NCBI RefSeq assembly: GCF_019090165.1
Contig: NZ_JAHRIB010000048.1
Coordinates: 1-64,000 of the forward strand
From: Streptomyces sp. BV286
Lineage (GTDB): Bacteria; Actinomycetota; Actinomycetes; Streptomycetales; Streptomycetaceae
DNA length: 64,000 nt
Direction of reading: 5' to 3'
A program made the position numbers and the translations under genes. Below are positions 52,020-61,504 of the stretch, piece after piece. The notes below the pieces were generated by a model that saw only the letters and a list, made by a program, of their open reading frames with translations, ran no database searches and had not been told where the DNA came from. The first letter of the stretch is position 1. The number at the start of each line of letters is the position of its first letter.

Positions 52020-52727
52020 GTGGCCGCGACATCCCTCGGCCCCAGCCCGGCCCGCCGTGACGAACTGACCCGACGCATACGCCTGTTGGTCGCAGTGACC
52101 ATCACCTACAACGTCGTCGAGGCGATCGTTGCCATCACCGCGGGAACCATCGCCTCCTCCACCGCGCTGGTCGGCTTCGGCCTCGACTCCGTGATCGAGG
52201 TCTCCTCCGCCGCGGCGGTCGCCTGGCAGTTCTCAGCCGGTGAGCACGCGGTGCGCGAAGCCCGGGAGAAGCGGACGCTGCGGATCATCGCCGTCTCCTT
52301 CTTCGCCCTCGCGCTCTACGTCACCATTGACTCGGTACGCGCGCTGACGGGCGGTGCCGGTGAAGCCGGGCAGTCGGTGACCGGCATCGTCCTCGCCGCT
52401 CTCTCGCTGGCCGTGATGCCCTTCCTGTCCGCCGCCCAACGAAGGGCCGGGCGTGAACTCGGCTCGGCCTCCGCCGTCGCCGACTCCAAGCAGACCCTGC
52501 TCTGCACCTACCTCTCCGCGGTCCTCCTCATCGGCCTGCTCGCCAACCTGCTGTTCGGCTGGTCCTGGGCCGATCCGATCGCCGCTCTCGTCATCGCCGC
52601 CATCGCCGCCAAGGAGGGGCGCGACGCGTGGCAGGGCAAGGGCTGCTGCGTCCCATCCGTCGGCCACGCACCTGTCCACGTCGAAGCGGACACCTGTGGT
52701 TGCGCTGCGGGCTGCACCTGCTGCTGA
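52020..52727 (+). CDS. CDF-type cation efflux transporter with Cys-rich tail
   Basis: A 235-residue membrane protein whose GTG immediately follows the repressor stop codon. It resembles short cation-diffusion-facilitator transporters: five to six helices, with the acidic GFGLDSVIEVSSAAAVAWQF in the second helix and SAVADSKQTLLCTYLSAVLL in the fifth. The C-terminus ends with ADTCGCAAGCTCC, seven Cys in about 30 residues, likely a metal-binding tail. Classical CDF His/Asp site (HxxxD) is replaced by a D-S-K/D-S-V pattern. Together with CmtR it forms a metal-resistance (Cd/Pb/Zn-type) unit. Confidence 0.87.
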   Translation: MAATSLGPSPARRDELTRRIRLLVAVTITYNVVEAIVAITAGTIASSTALVGFGLDSVIEVSSAAAVAWQFSAGEHAVREAREKRTLRIIAVSFFALALYVTIDSVRALTGGAGEAGQSVTGIVLAALSLAVMPFLSAAQRRAGRELGSASAVADSKQTLLCTYLSAVLLIGLLANLLFGWSWADPIAALVIAAIAAKEGRDAWQGKGCCVPSVGHAPVHVEADTCGCAAGCTCC

Positions 52728-52925
52728 CCCGACCGCCGACGGCAGACGGCAGACCCCCAGGACCGGTACCGGTACCGACGGAGAACCCGTGCCGCGGCAT
52801 CATCCGCGGACCGTCACGACCCACCCCGGTTTTTGTCATTTGCATGCCGGGTGAGCTAAACATTCCTCGACTCACCTTGACCAGTGAGTTCTTGGCGGCA
52901 CATCAGCCTGAGGGGAAAACACTCA

Positions 52926-54650
52926 GTGACAACGTCACAACATGACTCGCCCGACCAGGGCAACAGACCGACGCGCCGGTTCGGGCGCCGGTCCGGTTCG
53001 CCGGCGCGCGGAGGCCTTACGCGTCTGAGGATCGTCGGAGCCGCGCTGACCGCTCTCGTCGTCGCCGGGACAGGTTCCCAGGCGATGGCGGTCCAGACGA
53101 CCGGCGCGTCCCGGGCGAACCCGGCGGCTTCGCGGGAGGAAGCTCCGCCGGTGCCCTCGCTCGCCTGGTCCGACTGCCAGGGCGGCTTCGAGTGCGCGAA
53201 CGCCGACGTGCCGCTCGACTACCGTGACCCGCAGGGCCGCACCATCACCCTGGCGGTGATCCGCAAGAAGGCCGCGGACCAGACGAAGCGCAAGGGCACC
53301 CTCTTCCTGCAGCCCGGCGGCCCCGGCAACTCCGGCGTGGACTTCGTCCGCGGCAACTACGCGGACCTGCCGGCCGCCCTGCGCGACTCGTTCGACGTCT
53401 TCGGCTACGACGTCCGCGGCGTCGGACGCAGCTCACCGCTCCAGTGCTTCGACGACCAGCGGTACACCAAGGCCGTCACCGACGCCAAGGGCGCCCCGGG
53501 CCCGGAGGCGTTCGGCCCGGCCGTGCGCGAGGCCGCGGAGTTCAACCAGGCCTGTCTGGACAACTCGGGCGACCTGCTGCCGTACGTGGGCACCGAGTAC
53601 GTCGCCCGCGACATCGACCTGCTGCGCCAGGCGCTGGGCGAGAACCAACTGACCTACTACGGCCGGTCGTTCGGCTCGTACATCGGTACCGTCTACGCCG
53701 CCATGTTCCCGAAGCGGGTGCGTGCCCTGGCGCTCGACGGCGCGTACGACCCGGAGCACTACGCCAACCAGCCGTACGCCTACGACAAGTCCCAGTACCT
53801 GGCCCTGGACGGCGCGATGAGCCGCTTCCTCGACTGGTGCAAGGCCGACCAGGCCACCTGCGGGTTCGGTGACGGTGACCCCCGGGCCGCGTTCGAGAAG
53901 CTCAAGCGCGATCTGGACGCCAACCCCGTGCCGACCGCCAACGGCGGCCAGGCGAACGGCTACACCCTCGTCTACCGCCTGATGTTCAACATCAACTCGG
54001 GCAAGGTCATCTGGCCCTCGTTCGGCGAGGCCCTGCGCAAGGCGCAGCAGCGCGACACCACCTCCTTCCTGCTCCGGCCGCCGTCCCCGGCCAGCTTCGA
54101 CTTCCTGGGCCCGAACGTGGTCGTCGAGTGCGTGGACAAGGACTACCCGCGCGACCCGCGCCGGCTCGAGCGGAACGTCAAGTCCTTCGCCGAGGCGGCG
54201 CCGCTGCTCGGCCCGGCGATGGCCTTCGGACCGCCGACCTACGACCACCAGCACGCCACGGCCTGCACCCAGTGGCCCGTCGAGCGGGTCAGCCGCTACG
54301 ACGGTTCCTTCCGTGCGAAGGGCTCGGCGCCCATCCTCGTCGTCGGCACCACCGGCGACCCGGACACCCCCTACCAGGACGCGGTGGCCCTGACCCGTCA
54401 GCTCCAGAACGGCAGGCTGCTCACGTTCAAGGCCGAGGGGCACACCGCCTTCGGCCGCAGTGCCTGCGCGACGGACGCCGTGACGGCCTACCTGGTGGAC
54501 CTGAAGACCCCCGCCTCGGGCACGACCTGCGCCGACGAGGCCCAGCCGCCGTCCGTGACGCCGAAGGTGGCCCCGCCCGGCACGACGCTCGAAGAACTGC
54601 GCAACGGCGTCAACGAACGCCTCGACCGTATCGGGACAGTCACGCGCTGA
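52926..54650 (+). CDS. Secreted TAP-type alpha/beta hydrolase (second paralogue)
   Basis: A 574-residue exported hydrolase starting at GTG 52926 (GAGGGG about 12 nt upstream). The N-terminal region is long and basic (about 1-32, RRFGRRSGSPARGG), then a hydrophobic stretch (about 33-55) and an A-x-A cut. FLQPGGPGNSG is the oxyanion region, YYGRSFGSYIG the nucleophile elbow, and the TAP C-terminal domain has GTTGDPDTPYQDA and EGHTAFGRSACA. It is related to the hydrolase at 14.7-16.4 kb but not closely. Likely a secreted aminopeptidase or protease. Confidence 0.9.
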   Translation: MTTSQHDSPDQGNRPTRRFGRRSGSPARGGLTRLRIVGAALTALVVAGTGSQAMAVQTTGASRANPAASREEAPPVPSLAWSDCQGGFECANADVPLDYRDPQGRTITLAVIRKKAADQTKRKGTLFLQPGGPGNSGVDFVRGNYADLPAALRDSFDVFGYDVRGVGRSSPLQCFDDQRYTKAVTDAKGAPGPEAFGPAVREAAEFNQACLDNSGDLLPYVGTEYVARDIDLLRQALGENQLTYYGRSFGSYIGTVYAAMFPKRVRALALDGAYDPEHYANQPYAYDKSQYLALDGAMSRFLDWCKADQATCGFGDGDPRAAFEKLKRDLDANPVPTANGGQANGYTLVYRLMFNINSGKVIWPSFGEALRKAQQRDTTSFLLRPPSPASFDFLGPNVVVECVDKDYPRDPRRLERNVKSFAEAAPLLGPAMAFGPPTYDHQHATACTQWPVERVSRYDGSFRAKGSAPILVVGTTGDPDTPYQDAVALTRQLQNGRLLTFKAEGHTAFGRSACATDAVTAYLVDLKTPASGTTCADEAQPPSVTPKVAPPGTTLEELRNGVNERLDRIGTVTR

Positions 54651-54673
54651 CCCACCCGCACCAACGGCACCTG

Positions 54674-54703
54674 AGGCGCCGGGCCCTTCGAGGCCCGGCG
54701 CCT
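54674..54703 (+). terminator. Hairpin terminator after the TAP-type hydrolase
   Basis: AGGCGCCGGGC (54674-54684) pairs perfectly with GCCCGGCGCCT (54693-54703), with CCTTCGAG as loop, followed by TCGTC. Confidence 0.8.
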
Positions 54704-54948
54704 TCGTCGACTTCCGGGACGGCGCGTACCCCTCACCCTGCGCCCGGACGCCACGCCGGCCCCGACCGTGTCGTGTGCGGGGGCTGACCCCACCACCGGC
54801 CCGGCAGCCCGCCCCATCGCGACGGACGCCACGCCGCCGACATCCTGGAACGGCAGGGCGGCGGGACGGGGGCAGGACCGTGTGTGTGACCCGCGCTTCC
54901 ACCGCAGCCGCGCAGGTACGACCCATACAAGCAGGGGGCCGAACGACC

Positions 54949-56349
54949 ATGCACTCACGCATCATCCTGTCCGCCGCCGTCACGGCGTCCGCCGTGCTCA
55001 CCCTGACCGGGCTCGCCGCGCCCGCGAGCGGTACCTCCGCAGGGAGGACCGACGCGTCGGTGGAAGGGCTGTGGCAGATGGATGGTTACGGCACCGCGGT
55101 CACCGTGAGCGGGCGCCGCATGACGACGTACGACACCACGGCGGTCAGCTGTCTGCCGGGCAGTCTGAAGGGAGAACAGCAAGGGCGCACCGGTCCGGAC
55201 GGCAGCCGCCGCTTCCTCGTCCACGGGGGAGCGGTCCGCGTCACGGTCACTCCACGGAAGAGCGGCAGCGCACGTCTGCACATCGCCTCCAGCACCGGAA
55301 CCCGCATCCTGCACCGCATCGCCGCGCTCCCCACCGCGTGTGCGAAGAAGCCGACCGCCGATCCACGGGCGGTCTTCGACGTCTTCTGGCAGACCTACGC
55401 CGAGAACTACCCCTTCTTCGCGGCCAAGCACGTCGACTGGGAAAAGGTCCGCGACCGCTTCCGGCCGCGCCTCGGCAAGGACACCGGCGACGACGAACTC
55501 TTCGCCGTCCTGCGGGAGATGATCGAGCCCCTCCACGACGCGCACACCGGCCTGTCCGACGGAAAGGAGCGGGAGTACGGCGGACTGCGCCCCGACACCC
55601 CACCGCACAGCCCCGAGGACCTGGCCCGGATCGACACGGCGGTCGGCCGGGCCGTCGGTGTGCCGCTGCGGCAGTACGCGAGCGGGGCGCTGTCGTTCGC
55701 CCGGCTCCCGGAGGGCACCGGCTACCTGCGCATCACCCGCTTCGTGGGGTACACGGCCGAGGCGTCGTACGCGAAGTGGGAGGCGGAACTGGAGGCCGCA
55801 CTCGCCAGCATCCCGTGGAGGAGTCTGACCGGTCTCGTCCTGGACGTACGGGTGAACGGCGGCGGGGCCGACCCGCTGGGCCTGCGCGTCGCCGCACGGC
55901 TGACGGACCGTCCGTACACCGCGTACTCCAAGTACGCCCGCAACGACCCCACGGACCCGACCCGGTTCACCCAGGGGCAGCCCAGCACCGTACGTCCGCA
56001 CCACGGGCCGCGCTTCGACGGACCGGTCGCCGTCCTCACCGGCCCGCTGTCGGTCAGCGCGGCCGAGACCTTCACCCAGGCGCTGATGGCACGCACCCCG
56101 GCACCAGTGCGGATCGGACAGAACACCCAGGGCGTCTTCTCCGACACCCTGGAACGGGCGCTGCCGAACGGCTGGACCTTCAGCCTGCCCAACGAGGAGT
56201 TCCGGACGGCCGAGGGCACCACCTTCGACGGCCCGGGCATCCCACCGCACCACCGCACCCCGGTCTTCACCGAGGAGGAACTCTCACAGGGCCACGACAG
56301 CGCGCTGAAGAAGGCACGCGAACTCCTGCGGCGCGGCAGCACCGGCTGA
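54949..56349 (+). CDS. Secreted S41-family peptidase
   Basis: A 466-residue exported protease starting at ATG 54949 with AGGGGG 8-10 nt upstream. Signal peptide about 1-28. Residues about 35-130 form an N-terminal domain with a Cys (AVSCLPG). The TSP protease core follows: AVFDVFWQTYAENYPFFAAK, MIEPLHDAHTGL, LVLDVRVNGGGADPLG, the catalytic Ser in GPLSVSAAETFTQAL, and TQGVFSDTLERALPNGW. S41 enzymes degrade C-terminal tails of proteins. No PDZ domain is obvious, unlike CtpA types; it looks like the tricorn/IRBP-like subgroup. Confidence 0.87.
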   Translation: MHSRIILSAAVTASAVLTLTGLAAPASGTSAGRTDASVEGLWQMDGYGTAVTVSGRRMTTYDTTAVSCLPGSLKGEQQGRTGPDGSRRFLVHGGAVRVTVTPRKSGSARLHIASSTGTRILHRIAALPTACAKKPTADPRAVFDVFWQTYAENYPFFAAKHVDWEKVRDRFRPRLGKDTGDDELFAVLREMIEPLHDAHTGLSDGKEREYGGLRPDTPPHSPEDLARIDTAVGRAVGVPLRQYASGALSFARLPEGTGYLRITRFVGYTAEASYAKWEAELEAALASIPWRSLTGLVLDVRVNGGGADPLGLRVAARLTDRPYTAYSKYARNDPTDPTRFTQGQPSTVRPHHGPRFDGPVAVLTGPLSVSAAETFTQALMARTPAPVRIGQNTQGVFSDTLERALPNGWTFSLPNEEFRTAEGTTFDGPGIPPHHRTPVFTEEELSQGHDSALKKARELLRRGSTG

Positions 56350-56548
56350 CCACGGGGCAAGCACGTCGAAAAGCCACAACTACCGCTACTCGTACGGTAA
56401 TTGATGGATTCACACGCACGTTCGCTTCGCAAGGAACCGTTCCGTGGTCCCTCCCGTCTCCAAGGTCGAAGCGGCACTTCGACGCGGGACGCCTCGAAGT
56501 GTCATCACGCGCATGGATGTCTATGGAAGGACTCCGGGAACGGTGTTA

Positions 56549-57178
56549 GTGAGTCACAGCAGGAAGAGCATCGGCCGGGTCGCAGGGGGCGCGCTGGCAG
56601 TGGCGGTCTTCGGCCTCACGGGATGCTCCAGCGATACGGACTCGGGCGCGGACAAGGAGCCGTCGGCGAGCAACTCGCCCGCGGCCGGCGCGGACAAGCC
56701 GGCGGACGAGAAGGAGAAGGACGCGTCGTCGAACGGCACGGCCGCCGACCAGTCCACGGCCGAAGGAGCGGTCGCCGGGTGGGTTACCGCGGTGATCAAG
56801 GGTGAGCCGAAGGAGGCCTGCCTTCTGATGGGGGAGGCGGCCACCGACTCGTCGCCCGCGCGGCACGGCGACGAGGCGACGTGCGGCGGTGACACACCCG
56901 AGGCGAAGCAGATAGAGAAGAGCATCGGGCAGTTCCGTACGTCGTTCACACCCAAGCCGCCCACGGACGACCCGAAGGTCGAAGTCACCCAGGCCCCGGC
57001 CAAGGGCGACGAGGTGGCCATCCCCGCCGACAAGATCACCGTCGACGGACAGACCCTCGAAAAGGTCATCCTCTCCAACTCCACCGGGGTCAAGTCCGAG
57101 CAGCTGGACGTCAAGGTGCACTCCACCAAGATGGACGACGTCTGGTACGTGACCAATCTCGACTTCGACATCGGGTAG
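56549..57178 (+). CDS. Lipoprotein of unknown function
   Basis: About 209 residues; start at GTG 56549 (or GTG 56543, or ATG 56513). A basic N-terminus and hydrophobic core lead to the lipobox FGLTGC at about residue 24, then an Asp/Ser/Lys-rich disordered linker (about 25-75). The folded domain (about 75-209) reads EGAVAGWVTAVIKGEPKEACLL and ends VWYVTNLDFDIG. This domain resembles NTF2-like or SnoaL-like lipoprotein domains seen in actinobacteria. Two Cys could form a disulphide. Ends near a hairpin. Confidence 0.8.
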   Translation: MSHSRKSIGRVAGGALAVAVFGLTGCSSDTDSGADKEPSASNSPAAGADKPADEKEKDASSNGTAADQSTAEGAVAGWVTAVIKGEPKEACLLMGEAATDSSPARHGDEATCGGDTPEAKQIEKSIGQFRTSFTPKPPTDDPKVEVTQAPAKGDEVAIPADKITVDGQTLEKVILSNSTGVKSEQLDVKVHSTKMDDVWYVTNLDFDIG

Positions 57179-57239
57179 GGAGTCGCACCGCCGACGCGGC
57201 GCCTGACTGACCGAAGGCGGTGTCGTTGCTGTTCGCGGT

Positions 57240-57269
57240 CCGGTACAGGGCTCGTACTCCCTGTGCCGG
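57240..57269. terminator. Hairpin between the lipoprotein and DeoR genes
   Basis: CCGGTACAGGG (57240-57250) pairs with CCCTGTGCCGG (57259-57269) apart from one G-U pair, with an 8-nt loop. It sits between convergent genes. Confidence 0.6.
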
Positions 57270-57283
57270 CCACGAGCCGACGA

Positions 57284-58075
57284 TCAGGCGCGGACGATCT
57301 CCACTCCGGCGGCGGCGAACGGCTCGACCAGGGCGTCGGGAGCGTCCTTGTCGGTCACCAGCACATGGACGTCCTCCAGCGGGCAGATCCGCGCGAACGT
57401 CCGCTTGCCCAGCTTGGAGGAGTCGGCGACCACGACAACCTGCTGAGCACGCCGCGCCAGCGCCCGGTTGATGGCGGCCTCACCCTCGTGATGGGCACTC
57501 GCGCCGTGCGCGACGTCGATCGCGTCGACTCCGATGAAGACGTGATCCAGCGTGATCTCGGCGATCACTTCGGTGGCCAGCGGCCCGATCAGCTCGTACG
57601 AGGCCGGTCGTGCCACTCCGCCGGTGACGACGAGCTTCACATGGCGGCGGACGACCAGCTCGCTTGCGATGTTCAGGGCGTTGGTGACGACCGTCAGGGA
57701 CGGCTCGGCGCCGCCCTCGGAACCGAGGTCGCTGCGCGTCGCGAGCGCCCGCGCGACCTCGGTGGTCGTCGTGCCGCCGTTGAGGCCCACCACCGCACCG
57801 GCCCTGACCAGACTGGCCGCCGCGTGCGCGATCCGCTCCTTCTCGGGGGCGTGGCGTGCCGCCTTGTACCGCAGTGGGAGGTCGTACGCGATCGCGTTGA
57901 TCACCGCGCCGCCGTGGGTACGGGTGACCATCTGTTGCCGGGCCAGCTCGTCGAGGTCCCGCCGGATCGTGGCGGCGGACACCGAGAGTTCGGCCGCGGC
58001 GGCCTCGACCTCGATACGTCCGTCGCGGGTCAGCAGGTCCAGCAGCGCGCTCCACCTGACCTGCGGTGCCGCCAT
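57284..58075 (-). CDS. DeoR/GlpR-family transcriptional regulator
   Basis: A 263-residue DeoR regulator, ATG 58075 with GGGAG nine nt upstream. N-terminal winged helix about 8-60: RWSALLDLLTRDGRIEVEAAA, AELSVSAATIRRDLDELARQQ, then THGGAV. The C-terminal sugar-phosphate sensor domain has EKERIAHAAASLV, GLNGGTTTTEVARAL, TNALNIASELV, VFIGVDAIDVAHGA, and KLGKRTFARICPLEDV. It likely senses a phosphorylated sugar, but no sugar operon is adjacent. The gene is alone; the target may be distant. Confidence 0.94.
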   Translation of the reverse strand: MAAPQVRWSALLDLLTRDGRIEVEAAAAELSVSAATIRRDLDELARQQMVTRTHGGAVINAIAYDLPLRYKAARHAPEKERIAHAAASLVRAGAVVGLNGGTTTTEVARALATRSDLGSEGGAEPSLTVVTNALNIASELVVRRHVKLVVTGGVARPASYELIGPLATEVIAEITLDHVFIGVDAIDVAHGASAHHEGEAAINRALARRAQQVVVVADSSKLGKRTFARICPLEDVHVLVTDKDAPDALVEPFAAAGVEIVRA

Positions 58076-58320
58076 CTCGGTCGCTCCCTGTGCGTGGTGC
58101 GGGCGCCCATGCATGCACGGACGGAGACACGTGCATCGACGCACGTCGCCTGTTTAAGTACTTTATCGTCTCGAAAACAGCAACTTCTCGCATGAGCTTT
58201 CACGATTGCCGTCACGCGTGAGCTGCGACTTCGCGGCGCTGTGCAGGCCTGGCGACCGGTCGCCCTCCGCGCCGTCCGCGGCGGCGGCAAGCGGGCCCGC
58301 ACGCACGGGCCGTGGACCGG

Positions 58321-60777
58321 TCAGTCGGCTGCGGCGGTGAGTTCCCGCATGACCGCCTGCCCGGCCGCCCGGTGCTCGGCGGCCTCCGACGGGTTCGTCG
58401 CGTCGAGCACGGTGGCGATCCCCTCATGAGCAAGCGCCTCCGCGTGCCGGTTTCCCAGCCTCGCGGCCAGCTCCAGTGCTTGCCGGTGCAGTCGAAGGGC
58501 CTCTTGGGGGAGGCCCGCCAGCCGGCAGGTCTCTCCGTAACCGTCGAGGAAATGGATCTTCCAGTGTTCCTCGAACACCTCGTCGAGGAGGGCGAACGCC
58601 TCCTGGTGGCTGGCCAGTGCCTCCTCGTACCGGCCCATCTGCCGCAGCGCGACGCCCCGGCAGTTGAGGCACCACGCCTGGTTGTTGAGGTGCCCGTCCT
58701 CCCGGGCCAGCTCCAGAGCCTCGTGCAGGTGCTCCGCCGCCTCGTCGGGCCGCTCGTGGGCGATGGCCACGCCGAGCGTGATGCGGGCCGTCAGAGCGGG
58801 CGGCCACGCGGGGTCGGTGTGCGGGATGCCCAGCACCTCCCTCGCCAGCTGTGCCGCCTCCTCCCGGTGTCCCAGTTGCAGGATCGCCCAGGCCTCCGAG
58901 GCGGCGGCGTGGGCCGCGCCCGCCGGACAACCGGCTTGTTCGTACAACTTCCCGGCCAGGCGGAAGAGTTCGAGCGGTTCCTCGACGTGTCCCGCGTCCC
59001 ATCCCAGGTAGCCGCGGCGCAGGGTCAGCTCGGCTTCGGCTCGCAGGTCGCCCGCTTGGGCCACCCGGAGTCCGGCCGCCTCGTACGCCGCTTCGGCCTC
59101 CGTCATACGGCCCGCGTTGTACCGGGCGAAGCCCAGATCGCTGTACGCCTCGGCCAGTTGCAGCGGATCGTCCAACCGCTCGGCGGCCGACAGCGAGCGC
59201 TCGAAGAGGTAGTTGAGATGGGTCGTGCCGCAGCGGCGCGCAAAGTACGAGCGCAGAAAACGGGGCAGCTCGCACACGTGCAGGTCGGCCCCGACGGCGG
59301 CCGCCGTCTCGAAGACGGCCATCAGGTTCCCGTACTCGGTGACGAGCCAGGCGAAGGCGGCGTTCTTGTCCGCGAACCGCGGCAGGTCGGCCGGAGGCAG
59401 GCCCACGGAGGTCGGCCGGCCCGGTGCCAGGAACGGCATCGCGGCGTCGGCGGCGGCCGCCGCGTGCACGTAGTAGTCCAGCACCCGGCCCAGTGCCCGC
59501 TCCCGCTCGGCCGCCGGGTCCTGTTCGGCCGAGGCCCGGCGCGCGTGCTGGTGCACGAGGTCGTGCAGCCGGTAGCGGCCGGCCGTCGGCTGCTCGACGA
59601 GGTGCGCGTCGAGGAGGTCCTCCAGCAGTGCCTGGGCGCTGCGCAGCGGCACGTCGGCCAGCGCCGCCACCACGTACTCGTCGAAGGACTCCCCGGGCAG
59701 CAGACCCAGCATCCGGAACAGCCGTGCCCCGGCCCGGTCGAGCTGCCGGACCGACATCGCGAACGCGGTGTCGAACTCGCTCGCCCCCTCGGCCATCCGC
59801 TCGACGAGGACACCCACGGTCCAGCCCGGCCGGTGCCGCAGCCGGGCCGCGGCCAGCCGCAGCGCCAGTGGCAGATGGCCGCACAGCCGCAGAACCTCGG
59901 CGGCGGCCTGCGGATCACGGGCCAGCCTGCTGTCGGGGCCGCCGAGGTCTCCGCTGGCACGGGCCAGCAGCTGTGCGCTCTCGTCCGGGCTCAGCACGTC
60001 GAGTGAGACGGGAGGCACCTCGTCCAGGCCGAGGAGCCGGTTGCGGCTGGTGATCAGAACGACGGAGGGGCCGGCCCCGGGCAGCAGGGGGCGAACCTGA
60101 TCGGCGTCGGCGGCGTTGTCGATGACCAAGACGACTCTGCGGCGGGCCAGTTCCGACCGCCAGCAGGCGGCCAGCTGCTCGAGACTTTCCTGCGGGACCT
60201 TCTCGGACGGTACGTCGAGCGCGGAGAGCAGCATCCGCAGCGCCGCATCGGGGTCGAGAGGGGGCCGGCCCTCGGTGAACCCGTGCAGGTCCACATACAG
60301 CTGGGCGTCCGGGAAGTCGGCGGCGAGCCGGTGCGCGGCGTGGACCGCCAGACAGGTCTTGCCGACGCCGGCCATGCCGTCGACGGAGACCGCCCGATGG
60401 CTCTCGACGGCGGCGAACACGGCGGCGAGCCGTTCCTCGCGTCCGGTGAAGTCGGGTGCGTCGCGAGGCAGGTCGTTGCGGGGTGTCGGCCGGCCCTGAC
60501 GGCTGCTCTTCGGGGGCGCCGGCAGGGGGTTCGAGATCCGCTCCCACAGCGGGCGCAGCGGGCGGGGATCGCGCTTGACGAGGCGGCAGAGGGCGACGAC
60601 CGCGGGCCAGGGCGGCACGGTCTGTCCGTTGAGATAGCGCGAAAGTGAGGAGGAGCTGAGTCCGGTGTCCCGAGCGAGAGCCCGTACACCGAGCCCGGAC
60701 AGCTCCTGGAGCAGGCGCAGCCGGGCGGCCAGCGCCTCCTGCGGATCGTCCTTCTCCATGCGTTCCTGTACGTCCAC
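58321..60777 (-). CDS. HTH-NB-ARC-TPR regulator
   Basis: An 818-residue STAND-type regulator. XRE-like HTH about 10-75 (LRLLQELSGLGVRALARDTG, SSSSLSRYLNGQTVPPWP). The NB-ARC ATPase is at about 115-420: VSVDGMAGVGKTCLAVHAAH (P-loop), RRVVLVIDNAADADQVRPLL (kinase 2), VLITSRNRLLGLDEVPP, CGHLPLALRLA. The C-terminal 350 residues have repeats of TPR type (YSDLGFARYNAGRMTEAEAA, GRYEEALASHQEAFALL). STAND regulators act as ligand- or protein-triggered switches. It lacks the SARP domain of AfsR. Start may be GTG 60777 or ATG 60759. Confidence 0.92.
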   Translation of the reverse strand: MDVQERMEKDDPQEALAARLRLLQELSGLGVRALARDTGLSSSSLSRYLNGQTVPPWPAVVALCRLVKRDPRPLRPLWERISNPLPAPPKSSRQGRPTPRNDLPRDAPDFTGREERLAAVFAAVESHRAVSVDGMAGVGKTCLAVHAAHRLAADFPDAQLYVDLHGFTEGRPPLDPDAALRMLLSALDVPSEKVPQESLEQLAACWRSELARRRVVLVIDNAADADQVRPLLPGAGPSVVLITSRNRLLGLDEVPPVSLDVLSPDESAQLLARASGDLGGPDSRLARDPQAAAEVLRLCGHLPLALRLAAARLRHRPGWTVGVLVERMAEGASEFDTAFAMSVRQLDRAGARLFRMLGLLPGESFDEYVVAALADVPLRSAQALLEDLLDAHLVEQPTAGRYRLHDLVHQHARRASAEQDPAAERERALGRVLDYYVHAAAAADAAMPFLAPGRPTSVGLPPADLPRFADKNAAFAWLVTEYGNLMAVFETAAAVGADLHVCELPRFLRSYFARRCGTTHLNYLFERSLSAAERLDDPLQLAEAYSDLGFARYNAGRMTEAEAAYEAAGLRVAQAGDLRAEAELTLRRGYLGWDAGHVEEPLELFRLAGKLYEQAGCPAGAAHAAASEAWAILQLGHREEAAQLAREVLGIPHTDPAWPPALTARITLGVAIAHERPDEAAEHLHEALELAREDGHLNNQAWCLNCRGVALRQMGRYEEALASHQEAFALLDEVFEEHWKIHFLDGYGETCRLAGLPQEALRLHRQALELAARLGNRHAEALAHEGIATVLDATNPSEAAEHRAAGQAVMRELTAAAD

Positions 60778-60853
60778 CGTGTCCCCCAGCTTTTCGTCCC
60801 GCCCCGGCAGAAGTCTCCCGGGCCAAGTCACCGCTGGTCAAGGGCGTTTTAGC

Positions 60854-60870
60854 TGTCCCACGGTGTCCCA
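60854..60870. repeat. TGTCCCA direct repeats upstream of the AhpD-like gene
   Basis: TGTCCCA occurs at 60854-60860 and 60864-60870 in the 175-nt divergent region between the NB-ARC regulator and the AhpD-like gene. It may be a binding site. Confidence 0.4.
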
Positions 60871-60952
60871 TCGGCGTGGTCGCGTCCGGCCGGCCGGGCT
60901 GTTATGGAGTCACGCCCCGACGGAACGGGGCACCGACGAAGGAGCAGAACCA

Positions 60953-61408
60953 ATGCAGTCCCGCATGCAGAACCCCGCCGTCGTACTGTCCGACGCGATG
61001 CAGCCCATTCAGCAGCTCCTCAAGGCCGTCCACTCCGGTGGGGTGGACGCGCGGACGCTGGAACTGGTGCACCTGCGGGTCAGCCAGATCAACGGCTGCA
61101 GCGCCTGCGTCGACGGCGGCGCCAAGACGGCCCGCAAGGCCGGCGTCAGCGATGAGCAGCTGGCCACGGTTGTCGCGTGGCGGGAGACCCCGTACTTCAC
61201 CGCGGAAGAGCGGGCGGCCCTCGAACTGGCCGAAGCGGCGACACGGCTGGCCGACCGCCCCGACCCGGTGAGCGACGAGGTCTGGGACACGGCCGCCACG
61301 TACTTCGACGAGAAGCAACTGGCCGCGATCATCCTGATGGTCGGCGTCACCAACCTGTTCAACCGTCTCAACGCCACGACCCGGCAGATCGCCGGCGCCT
61401 GGGGCTGA
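60953..61408 (+). CDS. Carboxymuconolactone decarboxylase/AhpD-like protein
   Basis: A 151-residue protein with GAAGGAGCAGAACC before ATG 60953. The CMD fold motif is LRVSQINGCSACVDGGAKTARKAG, with the redox pair C-x2-C and downstream His replaced by Gly. AVVLSDAMQPIQQLLKAVHSG begins the domain. Cys-x-x-Cys CMD proteins act as alkylhydroperoxide reductase-type or general disulphide enzymes. It is divergent from the NB-ARC regulator, which may control it, and is followed by the DUF1801 protein. Confidence 0.92.
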   Translation: MQSRMQNPAVVLSDAMQPIQQLLKAVHSGGVDARTLELVHLRVSQINGCSACVDGGAKTARKAGVSDEQLATVVAWRETPYFTAEERAALELAEAATRLADRPDPVSDEVWDTAATYFDEKQLAAIILMVGVTNLFNRLNATTRQIAGAWG

Positions 61409-61424
61409 TCACGCCCGCACCGGT

Positions 61425-61439
61425 GAAGTCGTCGACTTC
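61425..61439. promoter_or_regulatory. Perfect palindrome between the AhpD-like and DUF1801 genes
   Basis: GAAGTCGTCGACTTC is a perfect 7+1+7 inverted repeat, 17 nt past the AhpD-like stop codon and 66 nt before the DUF1801 start. It may be an operator. Confidence 0.45.
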
Positions 61440-61504
61440 GTCGCCGCCCGGCCGCCGGCCATGTCGAGCCACCCGTCGAACCTCACACCAGAAGGAACAG
61501 GACG

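Noticed and set aside
52736..52790. Short GGTACC/ACGGCAG repeats after the CDF gene
   Set aside because: Too short and low in complexity to assign a function.
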